Shown: in pieces, positions 26,645 to 37,516 of the stretch
Layout of the letters: every line of letters starts with the position of its first letter
Position numbering within the stretch: position 1 is the stretch's first letter
NCBI GenBank assembly: GCA_032622095.1
Contig: CP136061.1
Coordinates: forward strand, 83,058,324 to 83,122,323
Direction of reading: 5' to 3'
DNA from: Siphonodentalium dalli
Lineage: Eukaryota; Mollusca; Scaphopoda; Gadilida; Siphonodentaliidae
DNA: 64,000 nucleotides
Made by a program: the position numbers and the translations under genes
The notes under the pieces: model-generated
Databases searched by the model: none
The model's input: only the letters and a program-made list of their open reading frames with translations
What the model was told of the DNA's origin: nothing

Positions 26645-27009
26645 TGACCAATGTTGATTTACATATGCCAATATAATTCATTTGTTTATCTCCTAATACC
26701 ATGTTTTTACAAAAAAATAGAACACTTTATATATCGGAAGCGTTGTCTTGATAGTCCTGCAAGTTATGATTGGAAGAATGAGAGCGGCCATTTTGGCAGC
26801 CATCTTGAGTATTTAGTTATATACTTTGTCCATTTTATTTTATTTGTCACAGGATATCATAATACATGTATCCTATCACACCATTAATGTTATAAATGGT
26901 GAACATTATGGATACGGAAATTGCCGCTGACTTGGTCGAGATATACAAACAATTTAATAATTCTGGGCACTGTATCTGCATCTGTATCTGTATCTGTAGT
27001 TGATGCGCG

Positions 27010-27330
27010 CAGGATCCGTTCGGATGTATAAGCGCGTGGGATGGGATGATTAAGACGTTTTGTTGTTTTCAGCTGGTTCTCCGTCCATTGTCATTTGGAT
27101 GGATCGCACGCTGTCTTCTTCCAGAGTATTCCAGTCCTTGATTGTTTTAGGGAAGAATGAGTTTTTGAATTATGTCGTCTGCCCGTCGATTAGTTCATAG
27201 GGTTTAGAGTTGTTACGCTCCAGTGTAGAAACAAAGTTCTTTGATACGTACCCCTCGAACTTCCGAGCTTTGATTTTTCGACCCACTTTTTGTTTTGGTC
27301 TCAACACTTTTGGTTTTTGCACTCAGCGGC
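27010..27330 (-). pseudogene. LINE reverse-transcriptase C-terminal relic
   Basis: Minus-strand translation contains GRKIKARKFEGYVSKNFVS, then LERNNSKPYELIDGQT, a stop, and FKNSFFPKTIKDWNTLEEDS. The 'N-SFFP-T---WN-L' signature is the well-known C-terminal segment of many animal LINE ORF2 proteins. A nearby run of TATCTGTATCTG repeats (26970-26998) may be the element's 3' tail. Only this 3' fragment remains. Confidence 0.75.
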
Positions 27331-27499
27331 CATCTTGAATACAAAAGGTCCCCCACATGTTACACATCCACGTCAACCGGGATATCAGTAATGATACCCC
27401 AGTGATTAATTATCAACAGAAAAACAAATTTAACAGAGAATTTTGGGTCACATCCCAGTTCTGCCGAACTACTTTACTTTAGGTGAACATGGGGTGCAA

Positions 27500-27828
27500 A
27501 ATTGACATTTAATAAATAATTGAGCTTAAGCGCAATAAGGGAAGATCTAATTGCGCTTAAGCGCAATAAGGAAATTCCTTATTGCGCTTAAGTGCAATAA
27601 GGAATATTCTTATTGCGCTTAAGTGCAATAAGGAATATTCTTATTGCGCTTAAGCAAAATTAGATCTTCCCTCATTGTGCTTAAGCGAATAAGAGCTTAA
27701 GCGCAATAAGAGATTCCTTGGGCAATAAGAGATTCCTTATTGCGCTTAAGCGCAATAAGGAATTTCCTTAAGCGAAATTAGATCTTCCCTTATTGCGCTT
27801 AAGCTCAATTATTTATTAAATGTCAATT
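27500..27828. mobile_element. Palindromic MITE with 53-bp perfect TIRs
   Basis: 27500-27552 is an exact reverse complement of 27776-27828, beginning AATTGACATTTAATAAATAA and ending AGGGAAGATCTAATT. The interior is a series of TTATTGCGCTTAAGCGCAAT palindromes joined by AAGGAATTCCTT-like spacers, so almost the whole 329 bp can self-pair in several registers. Non-coding. The GCGCTTAAGCGC motif is shared with the TATGGGAGG family. Confidence 0.95.
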
Positions 27829-28029
27829 CGGCTTCCCATAGGTGAAGGTCCCGACTCGCAATTTCACGATTTAAGTGAATTTGGCAGCGATTTTGCTGTG
27901 AATCGCTTACAATTATGGAATTTTACCTGGGTAATTAATTTTATACTTATTGCGATATCAGCTCACAAAAGTCAGAGAAAAACATGCAATTTAGAGTTGG
28001 GACATTCACCTACAGTGACGTACATGTAC

Positions 28030-28332
28030 ACTAATTATTTAAGAATGTAAGAAAATATTATACAAATTGATAAAGAATGTAAGAAAAAATTATAAAAAAT
28101 GATAAAATTTGTTTAAAGCATGTAAGAAAAATATGATAAATTGCTATAGAATGTAAGAAAAAACTACAAAAAAATGATAAAAATTGTTAAAGAATGTAAG
28201 GAAAATTATTAAAGAATATGAGAACAATTTATAAAAAATTAACATTTTTGTTTAGGCCAATGCAGTATCTTATATATGAGAGGCGACCTATGATCGACTC
28301 GCATACATATGATAATGCATTGGCACAGGGTC
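28030..28332. repeat. AT-rich array plus hairpin, cassette 2
   Basis: 28030-28250 repeats the GTTAAAGAATGTAAG array, and 28255-28332 is the palindrome (GGCCAATGCAGTATCTTATA ... GATAATGCATTGGCACAGGG). What follows (GTCTTAAATGTTTGCG, GGATCAATTGATC, ACACA) matches the sequence after cassette 1 at 25165-25205. Confidence 0.9.
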
Positions 28333-28336
28333 TTAA

Positions 28337-28654
28337 ATGTTTGCGCATTTGGATCAATTGATCACACACAAAAGGATACAAACGGGAGATCGGCCGTATG
28401 AGTGCGGTCTGTGCGGGAAAGCATTTAATCAATCTGTTAATCTGGCAAGTCATAAACGAATCCACTCCGCCGATATTCGTGAGAATTGCTCCCATCAGTG
28501 CGATATTTGTGAGAAATCATTCACCGTGTCAGGACATTTGACTGCGCACAAGAGGATACAAATCGGAGATCAACCCTATCAGTGCGACGTTTGTGGGAAA
28601 TCATTTTTGCGGTCGGGTTATTTGACGTCACTCGGCCAACTGGCAAAGATATAG
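28337..28654 (+). pseudogene. Zinc-finger fragment, three C2H2 units in one frame
   Basis: An open 105-codon frame with THKRIQTGDRPYECGLCGKA, FNQSVNLASHKRIHSADIRE, then CDICEKSFTVSGHLTAHKRI and CDVCGKSFLRSGYLTS. Three fingers keep their two cysteines; the third loses its histidines where the frame ends. The first starts mid-finger, directly after the hairpin cassette. Without an upstream exon or intact end it is more likely a gene fragment than a gene. It could be a short exon of a zinc-finger gene. Confidence 0.7.
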
Positions 28655-28789
28655 CACACAAATAGGGATATGAATACTAATTGCTCGTTAGCGCAACTGA
28701 CTTCCCTTACAGTGGATTTAGCTTCAAGTTCAGCGCAATTGAATTCCAGTGAAGCGCAATTATCATTAACCCTTTACCCAACAGAACGG

Positions 28790-28893
28790 CCCTGTGCCAA
28801 TGCATTCTCTTTTTTTAGGCCAATGCATTCTCTTATATATGCGAGGCGACCTATGGTCGACTCGCATATACAAGAGAATGCATTGGCACAGGG
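28790..28893. repeat. Palindromic hairpin, best-preserved copy
   Basis: CTGTGCCAATGCATTCTC is followed by a full palindrome from AGGCCAATGCATTCTC through CGACCTATGGTCG at the centre to GAGAATGCATTGGCACAGGG. Both flanks carry 'CCCTTTACCC'/'GGGTAAAGGG' sequence (28769 and 29019), so the hairpin may be the core of a longer inverted element. From 28900 to 29569 only a weak hairpin relic (29512-29560) is seen. Confidence 0.88.
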
Positions 28894-29890
28894 CATAACT
28901 GTAACTATCACAATGTGGTCAAGGAGCCGGTTCCAATGATATCCATATTTGTATGGTTCTATTGAGACAGACCGAAGATATTTTAGGCTGTTGAAGCTTT
29001 ATTTGGCCGGTTTTGTTGGGTAAAGGGTTAAAAATAGATCTTAACCTCCCTTACTGAAGCACAATTACAATTCCTATCTCGCTCCGCTCCGAGAGGCAAT
29101 GTTCACATGTGTTATGTCAAACGCACTTTATCAAGTGATTCAGCAAACACAAACTTGGCAACTTCAAGTTATGTCTGCCAGACTGCCTCCATTTGAACAG
29201 GTATTGGAACCTCAGACCATTTATAGACCCATGAAGGGAACTAAATGTGTTCTAAATAATATATGATTGTAGATAAGAGTGTGTATAAGGTTGAAAAGGA
29301 AATACACGTTTAGTTTGCATTACTCATTTGTCCAGGCTCCGGCATGCCCATCAACCCCTGCCTTGTATGGGGGCCGTTTTCACATTAATTAATTAATTGG
29401 ATATTAGCGAAATTGCGCTTGTAGATTCTCGCTTGTAGATTTTAACGCCTGATTAACTCTTTCATAACAGGAGCTGCACTTAACGAACCTGCGCCACTGC
29501 ATTTTTTTATTTAATATGCGAGTCTCCCATAGCCTATATAAGCGAATATACTGGCTTAAAAAGTCAATAGTTTAAATATATTTATTTGTCTAATTTCAAT
29601 AACACATATATAGGAAATTATACATACATTTTTATAGACAATAGGATTGGAGGACAAGTGCTGACTCACTTATGAGTACCTCCTCTCCCATTTGCTATTA
29701 CACTGAAAAAATAAATCAAGAATAATGGCATTGCAACATGACTACCAAAGGCAAGTTGAACTTATATACATGTACATATCATCGGTCGTTTCCCTCCCCC
29801 GAGTCAGTCTTGTTAATATATGAATTATGAATTACCTGAAAGTCGTCTTTGTTTGAGTCATTTGCTGGCTTGTATATGTATTTGCTAGAC

Positions 29891-30886
29891 TTAGTCAATA
29901 GAATCTAGTTTTGTCTCACGGATGAATGATTGTACAGCTAAGAAAAAAAATTCATTGTCGCAATCGGGTAGAGCAGGGTCTCCAAATAGCAGAATTTTTA
30001 GTGAGTAAATATTATAAGGAAGTAATTTATTCAATAGGCGAATTCGTGGGATCGAATATAGGTAACAATCAAAGAAATAATGGAAGGCATTTTCTTCTCC
30101 GTTTCCACATGAGCAGTCTTTGCAACTTGCAATGTAATTTTGAACTTTATCTGATAGGAGGTTGCTACATTCACATCGTAATCTGCAGTGATATATATTT
30201 TCAGTCCGCTTTCCTACATTGTAATATTTGGGGGGTTTGGGTATTTCAGGTTTAAATGTGTTTAGATAACATTGTAGGTTAAGATCTCGAGTCTTAATTT
30301 TGGTTGCATTCCATTTTTTTACACACGTGGGCATGAATGTTGACTCCATTCTTTTTGTATTAGGTTTAAAATGTATAAAGTTTGATGCAAATCTAGTATC
30401 GTGGTCGCTTATATCTGAGAATTTTGGGGGAAGTAAGTCAACTAAATATTTGGGCACTTTGTGATTGACAATGTTATAAAAAAGTGAAAGTCTTTTTGTT
30501 TGTCTTCTTTCTGAAAGTGTTTCCCAACCCATTTCGGTTAGTATTCGTTTGCGGGGTACATATCTCGTACAGACACTTATAATGCGTGCGGCTTCATAGT
30601 CTACATAGTCTAGTTTGAGTAACGTGTCTGGTGCTCCTGCCCAGACACTACTAGCATATTCCATGATTGGGCGTACGTGTGACAAATAGAGGATTTCAAG
30701 AGTTTTGCGGTTTAAAAGATACTTGAGTCTTCGTAGTTGGGATAATTTAGCATAAGCTCTGGTACATACATTTTCTATATAACTGTCCCATGTTAAATCG
30801 TCATATATTTCCATGCCTAGATGCCTGTGCTGTTTAGAGTAATCAAGTTTCAATCCATCAACGGTTATGAGCGGTCTCTCAAGGTT
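29891..30886 (-). pseudogene. LINE ORF2 thumb and C-terminal tail
   Basis: In frame with the RT core after the stop at 30887. HRHLGMEIYDDLTWDSYI is the segment that follows the palm in CR1/L2/Jockey-type elements, then YLSHVRPIMEYASSVWAG, PTCVKKWNATKIKTRDLN and a cysteine-rich tail (HCRLRCEC, CKDCSCGNGEENAFHYFFDC) that probably binds zinc or RNA. It ends TKLDSID at 29891. The end is complete. Confidence 0.93.
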
Positions 30887-31478
30887 TTAAGAACTTGTGA
30901 AAAATAGCAATTTTGTCTTAGAATTATTCAATTTAACTATCCATGTGTCCGCCCACTTTCTTATTTTCTCCATGTCGTTATTTACACTATGTTCAAGGCA
31001 TTGTATGTCCGTATCAGATTTTATGAGGCATGTGTCATCGGCGTATAGTCTGATTTGTGATTCCATGTTGTCAGCAATATCGTTTATATAGATTAAAAAT
31101 AGCAGGGGGCCGACTGCGGACCCCTGGGGGACCCCTGCTGTTACTGGCGAATATTTAGAAAAGCTAGAATTTATTTGCACCCTTTGCTGCCGCCCGTCAA
31201 GATAATTTGTGAACCATTTATGCAAGTTGTCTGTTATTCCATAGTGTTTTAATTTGAGTAAGAGACCTCGGTGCCATGCTTTGTCAAACGCTTTCGAGAT
31301 GTCACAGAAAACAGCACACGTGCTTTGTTCATTGTCTACAGCGTGGTGTATTCTATGGAAAATTTCAACAAGTTGAAGTTCGGTACTGTGGCCTGGTATA
31401 AAACCGGATTGGTATTTATATAATAAGTTGTTTATATTTAAATGATTAAAGACTTTGTTGAATACCACTTTTTTCTAA
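30887..31478 (-). pseudogene. LINE reverse transcriptase, catalytic core
   Basis: After the frameshift the RT palm is uninterrupted: YQSGFIPGHSTELQLVE, CAVFCDISKAFDKAWH (motif A, catalytic Asp), AGVPQGSAVGPLLFLIYIND (motif B), and IRLYADDTCLI (motif C with the YADD box). KLLFFTSS is followed by a TAA, and the same frame resumes directly after it. All catalytic aspartates are present, so the core itself is not decayed. Confidence 0.96.
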
Positions 31479-31985
31479 TATTTTACCAATACAGCTTATT
31501 AGAGAGATGGGGCGATAGTTATTTGGATCACTGCGGTTACCATTTTTAAATATTGGTATTATGTTTGCTCTTTTCCATGCCACAGGGAAACAACAGCTCT
31601 TAAAAGATTTATTAAAAATATAATATAAGGGTTTACTGATGGAGCTGCATGTTTCCCTCAGCAATTTATTGTTTATCCCATCAGGACCGTTTGCCTTCTT
31701 AACAGGAAGGCATTTTAGAATGTGAAATATTTCTTTCTCATTTGTTTTAATTTCTTTTAAAAACTCATTGGTTCTATCTGCAAAGATCGTGGGCTCCATT
31801 TTATTAGTTTCTAGTGTGCCATGTTTAGTGAATATCTCATTGAGGAGTTCTGCCTTTTGAATCTCATCTCCAATATCCGTATTACCTGATTGCAGTATAG
31901 GAATTGTATTGTCGGTCGAAAAATTGTTGAGAAGTTGTTTTACAGTGTGCCAGAATTGTTTTGGTTTAGTATTCACACTTAAATT
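31446..31985 (-). pseudogene. LINE reverse transcriptase, N-terminal part
   Basis: Continues in the same frame as the endonuclease after the TAA at 31986. Contains NTKPKQFWHTVKQLLNNF, the fingers segment VKKANGPDGINNKLLRE, and WKRANIIPIFKNGNRSDPNNY leading to RPISLISCIGKILE, the conserved RT blocks 0-2. Just after GKILE a run of six A residues shifts the frame by one, so this frame ends in an unrelated tail while the RT continues in the next frame. Confidence 0.93.
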
Positions 31986-33137
31986 TTAGTCTAGATCGCT
32001 CATGAATCTTTCCTTTGCTGCTTTTTTTAAATTGTTAACTTTGTTTCGAACACACTTATATTTGTTCCAATCAGACTCCATATTTCTACGAACTGCCAGG
32101 TTTTTCAGTCGGTCGCGTTTTCGGATATGTTTTCTGATGATACCGTCAAACCAGGGTTTATCACGGTTTCGGATTGTTATCTCATGGTATGGGATGTGTT
32201 TTTTGGAGACCTCTAAGAAGGTTTCAGTGAATTTGTCAACCATTTTATCAATATGCGTCGAGTCGGCTTCGGTATGTAACATTTGTTTCCAGTCGATGTT
32301 GGAGAGTTCCAAGTTTAATCTCTCATAGTTGCCCTTTGAATAATTCCAAACAGAACGTTTGTAGGATTTTGGTTTATATATTGGGACACACACTTCAACC
32401 GATGTTGCAAGGTGGTCTGATACTCCGAGATCATAAGTAGAGGGGTTCATTGATTTAATGGTGTCACTTATTATGATCGGGTCTAATAAAGTTTCCGAGT
32501 TTCCTGTTATTCTAGTTGGTCCGCTTATGACATTTTTTAGAGTAAATTTTGTCATGATTGACTGAAGAGAACCTGAACTTTTCAGCAAACCGCAGTTTAC
32601 ATCGCATACTATCACCAGCGAAGAATTTATGGACAAGGCACGTTCGATCGCTTCATCTAGTTTCTTCCAATATGTCTCAATACATTCGTTATCTGAACGG
32701 TAAGTTACGCAAAGAATAAATTTGTGCTTGGTTCCCACCTCAAACCATAAAATCTCATCGTCAAAGCATAAAAAGTCTAGCAATTTAAAGGTAATGTTTT
32801 CACTGGGAAAGTTTGCATTTAGATGTGTTTCACTAAAGCAGATGATATCAAAATCATCTATCTCCTCTGCAATGTTTGAGATTTTGTTTCTGATACTTCG
32901 TATATTGTAGTGAACAATTGAAAGAGTTTCTTGTTCAAAAGGTCCAGGGTTCTTTTCTGTGTCATTTGATAATATGATGAGGAGGGAGAGAAGGAGGAAT
33001 ACACCAATGTGTCTACAGCGACGAGGGGCGAATGCCAGATTTGTTGGTTTTGAAAGGTTGAGTTTGATGTTACCAGAACGCCAACGTACTTTGAATAGAC
33101 AGATCGCCTGCCTATACTGCATTAGTGGTACATTCAT
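31986..33137 (-). pseudogene. LINE endonuclease part with 2A-like N-terminus
   Basis: A 383-codon frame. Residues 45-57 are hydrophobic (LLLSLLIIL core) and lead into D-T-E-K-N-P-G-P (residues 59-66), a 2A-like ribosome-skipping motif as known from APE-type LINEs of several invertebrates. The APE-type endonuclease follows: HYNIRSIRNK (~75), ICFSETHLN (~98, catalytic Glu), CDVNCGLL (normally GDFN), LLDPIIISD and GVSDHLATS (catalytic Asp-His). Between FLCFDDE and ILWFEV the Gly-rich strand usual in this fold is missing, so an internal in-frame deletion is likely. The frame ends at a TAA, after which the same frame continues. Confidence 0.93.
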
Positions 33138-33140
33138 TGA

Positions 33141-34000
33141 TAATATAGTAATTTAGACATGTAGTATAGGCTTGCGATCGTGATTGGTTGTGAACGGACT
33201 TTCATGAAATGGTAGAACATGACATCGATGGGTTCGAAACGGCCGGTGAAAGATAGTGCTACAAAAATAATTATACAATAAGAGTAAACAGAAAATACAA
33301 AATGTTGTTCGTTGGAGCATTGGTAGATCATCAGGAAGATGGCTGGCTACCCAGCCGAAGAGAAGGTAATTTGTATAATATCTTCAGCGCGAAGGACCTA
33401 GTTTGAAAGTGTCCACTATGTAGTGTGGTGTTATTGGGCACTGCAATTTGGTGCTATAAAAATTTGATCTTAACGATCAGACAAACATTTTATTGACCTA
33501 ACATCAGGTTGGTCAAAGGTAAAACTAATGTGTGGGGGTGTAATTTTTCAAGATTTCGGCTTTGAAAATTATTAGACTATAAAAGTTCCGTGAATTTTTT
33601 TATCCAAAATAACTATCGTTTTTATAATAGAGTTACCTCCTGTTCGGAAGCTTTTATTTAGAATAAGTTTTCCATTAAAAAGCCTGTTTATGCTTTTGTC
33701 AGCTGTCCGAACCTACATTGGTCACATAGTACACATTTCTACATTTAAAATGTCCATACTTTTCAACGAGGCAAAGGCGCCTTGTCGGACCTCAGTGGTC
33801 CACTTCCATCTCTGGAGTTAGGATGCTGATGCAAGGAGAAACAGCCAGCGACCAGCCACGCGATGGGCGATATGAATATTTGCTTTGGATTCAGGATATT
33901 TAAGACATTAAGTTGTATTTTAGTTTTGTCATTTTGCGAAGGATGATTATAAATTTGTTCGACCGTCTAGTAGTTACATGTTCTGTTTCTTATTTTCGTC
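33141..34000. other. No recognisable gene
   Basis: May hold the LINE's 5' untranslated region, but no boundary can be placed. Otherwise unremarkable AT-rich sequence. Confidence 0.4.
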
Positions 34001-34812
34001 TGGAAATTGGTGAAAGATATTTATATCCAATGACAATATTCGGTGTGTCGCATTGGAGTCAAATCAGTACAGTACAGTATTGACCAAAACAATATATCAA
34101 TGTTAAAGTTATGAAAAGTTTTTTCCTTTTTTTTTCTGGGTCTTTGCTGAAGATTTTTGGTGGACGGTACAGTGTTGTCCCAAAGTACGATCGGAACATG
34201 ATATTTCGATATGGTGATTGATTTGGGAATTTGTGTCTTCTCGATAAGGAGTATCCTGAATGTAATCATTTGTAGATTTATAGCAATATATATGGAAACC
34301 AAATCCTTTGTAATATTGAGTTGATTCACTGATTATTCAATGTCTGAAAGTTGGTGATGTTGGATTAGGTGAGTATCATAGTTAAATTTGTTTAGTTGTT
34401 CAAATTGTTGGAAATTGGTGAAAGATATTTATATCCAATGACAATATTCGGTGTGTCGCATTGGAGTCAAATCAGTACAGTACAGTATTGACCAAAACAA
34501 TATATCAATGTTAAAGTTATGAAAAGTTTTTTCCTTTTTTTTTCTGGGTCTTTGCTGAAGATTTTTGGTGGACGGTACAGTGTTGTCCCAAAGTACGATC
34601 GGAACATGATATTTCGATATGGTGATTGATTTGGGAATTTGTGTCTTCTCGATAAGGAGTATCCTGAATGTAATCATTTGTAGATTTATAGCAATATATA
34701 TGGAAACCAAATCCTTTGTAATATTGAGTTGATTCACTGATTATTCAATGTCTGAAAGTTGGTGATGTTGGATTAGGTGAGTATCATAGTTAAATTTGTT
34801 TAGTTGTTCAAA
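34001..34812. repeat. Perfect tandem duplication, 2 x 404 bp
   Basis: 34001-34404 and 34409-34812 are identical as far as I can read, separated by four bases (TTGT). The copies start TGGAAATTGG and end TTAGTTGTTCAAA. The identical 102-codon minus-strand frames inside (34021-34329, 34429-34737) only reflect the duplication; I see no protein family in them. Confidence 0.96.
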
Positions 34813-35799
34813 AGAATGTTTTAGTGTTGAAGTGACAATTCCGCATATCTGTTGTGGAATTTTTGTTTTGTTTGTTTTTTATTTATTTATTTATTTATTT
34901 TTTGTTATTAGTATCCGATCAAATATCAATATTACTCAAGATGCACACACATTTGCCTTGGTTATTTCTGCCATTAGCATAATATAACAATAAACAATTG
35001 AATATTTTAGGTGCTATTATACCGGTAAGAGTAACCTTACTTGATGAATTAGTACTATTTCATTTTGGATTTAGATTGATATCTCTATAATTTAAAAGAA
35101 TGGTACCAGACTACCAGTACATATGTACTGTAAGTCATGGAACTTTTAACCAGCAATATTAAACAGATGTCGGGTCTTAATCTTGGACATACTAGTACAT
35201 GCAAAAGTTTGGTTTCCATATACTTATAATAATACAGGTACAAATAAGTCTCATCAGAACAATATGGCAGATAACAAAGTGGATGCCACATGATTTCATC
35301 ACAAGTTAAGTCATACAATAAATAAGAACTTATAACAATTTCATAAACATGAATATGTTTGCAGATGATCGACATGTATCTCTTCCCCGCAACACTTGCT
35401 GTACAATGAATAACAGAAGAACAAACAAACAAACATAAAAGAAAAAAAAAGTTTTCTTGAGTTAAAAAGAAAATGTTTGGTGTCACATATTTTTGATATT
35501 ATCACAATCTTGTATCAGAAGATTTAGAATTTATGCAAAAACATGTGAAATTTGAGAATTGCATCTGTACCTTTTTGGTTCGAATTTTAATTTTTTTTTT
35601 CTTCTGTTTTTCGCCTTCTTTAAATACCTTTCATATAAAGAAAGGATAGGGAAGAGATACACCATATTTGAGATTTTTGTAAGGCGTTGCGTGCTATATC
35701 ATACTTTATTACAAATATTACCATACCAAGGAGTGCAATTTCATGTGGTGGGGGTGGTGGGAGCGGGCCTTTACTATTTATAATACTTATCTGGCATTT
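34813..35799. other. No recognisable gene
   Basis: A (TTTA)n run near 34879-34902 and T-rich tracts near 35590. The longer minus-strand frame (35085-35486) is composed of low-complexity, codon-random sequence and has no recognisable domain. Confidence 0.5.
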
Positions 35800-36900
35800 A
35801 CCTGATTGTGCATGTGTCCAAGCCTTTATTTGGAAGTTGGGGTGTATATTCTAAATGTGCACAAGTTCGTACATACTATTGCATATGGGGGGCTTTGATA
35901 TTTTCATTTTCGTCATAGCTGATTATGCTTTGTAAATAAACTGAATGTATCTAGAAATTTTTATAATTTATACCACATTATTACAAGTTGCGATATACTT
36001 TTGGGGAATTGGCAGCATGCATTTGGAGCATTGAAATACTAAATATATTAGCACAGGTCATGTCCAAAATATCTTGAATAACTGTCTGTGAGGTGTATAC
36101 GGCTATTTCTTTATGAGTATGTGCATACCTGTAGTATACTAATTGTGCACACTGCACAGGTCAGTGCTTGAAAATTTCCACTTTCAGCATTTACCCGGTT
36201 ATGCTTTTAATATCCGTGATCTAAGTGTATCTGGTAATTTAATAATTTATACTATATTGTTACATAGATTGTTAAATACTTTTAATATACATGGGGGGTG
36301 GGTGTAATCATTTATGTGGAGCATTAATTTATAATACTGCATGTGTTGACACAGGTCGTTTAAAAAAATACCAAAACAATATTTTTAATAACTGCCTGTG
36401 TTGTGCACACAGCTATTTCTTTATGTGTATTTTGAGCGATTTACATGATTGTGTGTTTGTCCATACAAATATCTGGAAATTTTGGTTCGTATACTAATGA
36501 AATGCAGGTAGTTAAATAATTTTTGAAGGGGGGGGGGTATCCAAAATTATACATGTATATTATCAGTACATATACCTTATCTGGAAAATTTGGGTGAATA
36601 TTAATATACTGTTGTATTTTGATAATGGTGTACTTGTGTATGTGAATGGGGTGGGGTGGGGCTGATTTATGTTTCAAATTCGACACATACCTTGGTTGTG
36701 AGTATTATTTACACGATTTTGCATTTATGATTTATCCATGCAAATATCTGGAAAATTTTAATTCATATATTGGTTGTATCCAGGTTGTTATATAATTTTG
36801 TTTCTGATGGGGGGAGGGGGGGTTAAACTCAGCATGAATGGGGGTGTATTTTTATGTTTCAAGACTAAAACTATACCTGATTGAGTATGCGATTGTCTGT
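35800..36900. repeat. Degenerate ~280-bp tandem repeat
   Basis: Recurrent blocks include CAAATATCTGGAAAATTTT (36473, 36743; variants at 35828 and 36580), CACAGGTC with AATAACTG and CACAGCTATTTCTTTATG (36052-36120 and 36350-36425), and G-rich GGGGTGGGGTG tracts. Offsets are about 270-290 bases, with about four units. Non-coding. Confidence 0.7.
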
Positions 36901-36927
36901 TAGGGCTGGTTAGGGTGGCAGTTTTTT

Positions 36928-37010
36928 TACATATATATATATATATATATATTTTGTTTATATATATATATATTTATTTATTTATTTTTTTTTTTTTTTT
37001 TTTTTATTAG
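36928..37010. repeat. (TA)n, (TTTA)n and poly-T microsatellite
   Basis: Two TA tracts flank a TTTTGTT interruption, then TTTATTTATTTA and a run of about 20 T. Such tracts are prone to slippage, so their length is unreliable. Confidence 0.95.
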
Positions 37011-37250
37011 ACACAGTTCTGAAATATTGGTTGGATTTTGCACACTGCTATTATTTTATGTGATGGTATATGCATTATATTTATAATCAATTATTTCCTC
37101 TCCATTCTCTTAGAAGTACATTGACTCCGCATAGATCATGGGTTTTGCGAGAAGTCAAATATGAAATTCACATGATTTAGGCCTATATGCAGTTAGTAAT
37201 CAATGTTTTTATTATTTTATTTATATATTTATTTTATTTATTTGTATATA

Positions 37251-37493
37251 TATTCATGAGTTTCAATTAATAGAGAGCATATAAGATAATGATTGATTAT
37301 AATTATAAAAAAGACAGATTTATTTGTGTTCATCAGCTGTGGAACCATCATAAAGGGTAGTGGTATGACATGGCAGAATAGCATACAATATTAAGTAGTT
37401 TGCGAATTTTGCAGTTTGTGGTATACCGTGGTGTGTTAGCATATATATATTACATATATATATATTATAAGACAATAAATAGTTCATATATAT
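37251..37493 (+). repeat. Penelope pLTR, upstream copy
   Basis: Direct repeat of 39234-39479, with small indels and an expanded TA tract (37441-37466). It ends just before the truncated RT frame. Confidence 0.85.
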
Positions 37494-37516
37494 GGACTGC
37501 ATTTTTGTATATATAT

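Larger units (their letters stand above)
29570..33140 (-). mobile_element. Non-LTR retrotransposon, CR1/L2/Jockey-like, recently disabled
   Basis: One element on the minus strand encodes APE-type endonuclease and reverse transcriptase in order, with a C-terminal cysteine-rich tail, over ~3.25 kb. The coding line is broken by two in-frame TAA stops (31986-31988, 30887-30889), one homopolymer frameshift near 31475, and an apparent internal deletion in the endonuclease. The 3' end (29570-29890) is a short untranslated tail ending in ACAAATAAATATATTTAAAC. No ORF1 was found upstream and the 5' boundary is not visible. Few breaks mean that it inserted relatively recently. Confidence 0.93.

Noticed and set aside
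33190-33245. tRNA- or SINE-like promoter (GGTAGAACA and GGGTTCGAAAC)
   Set aside because: The B-box resemblance is partial, no cloverleaf can be formed, and no repeat of it was seen.
34021-34737. Two identical 102-codon minus-strand frames
   Set aside because: Identity comes from the 404-bp tandem duplication, not from selection on a protein; no family resemblance.
35085-35486. 133-codon minus-strand frame rich in Tyr, Leu and Cys
   Set aside because: Hydrophobic composition follows from AT-rich sequence; no homologue recognised and no repeat or gene context.
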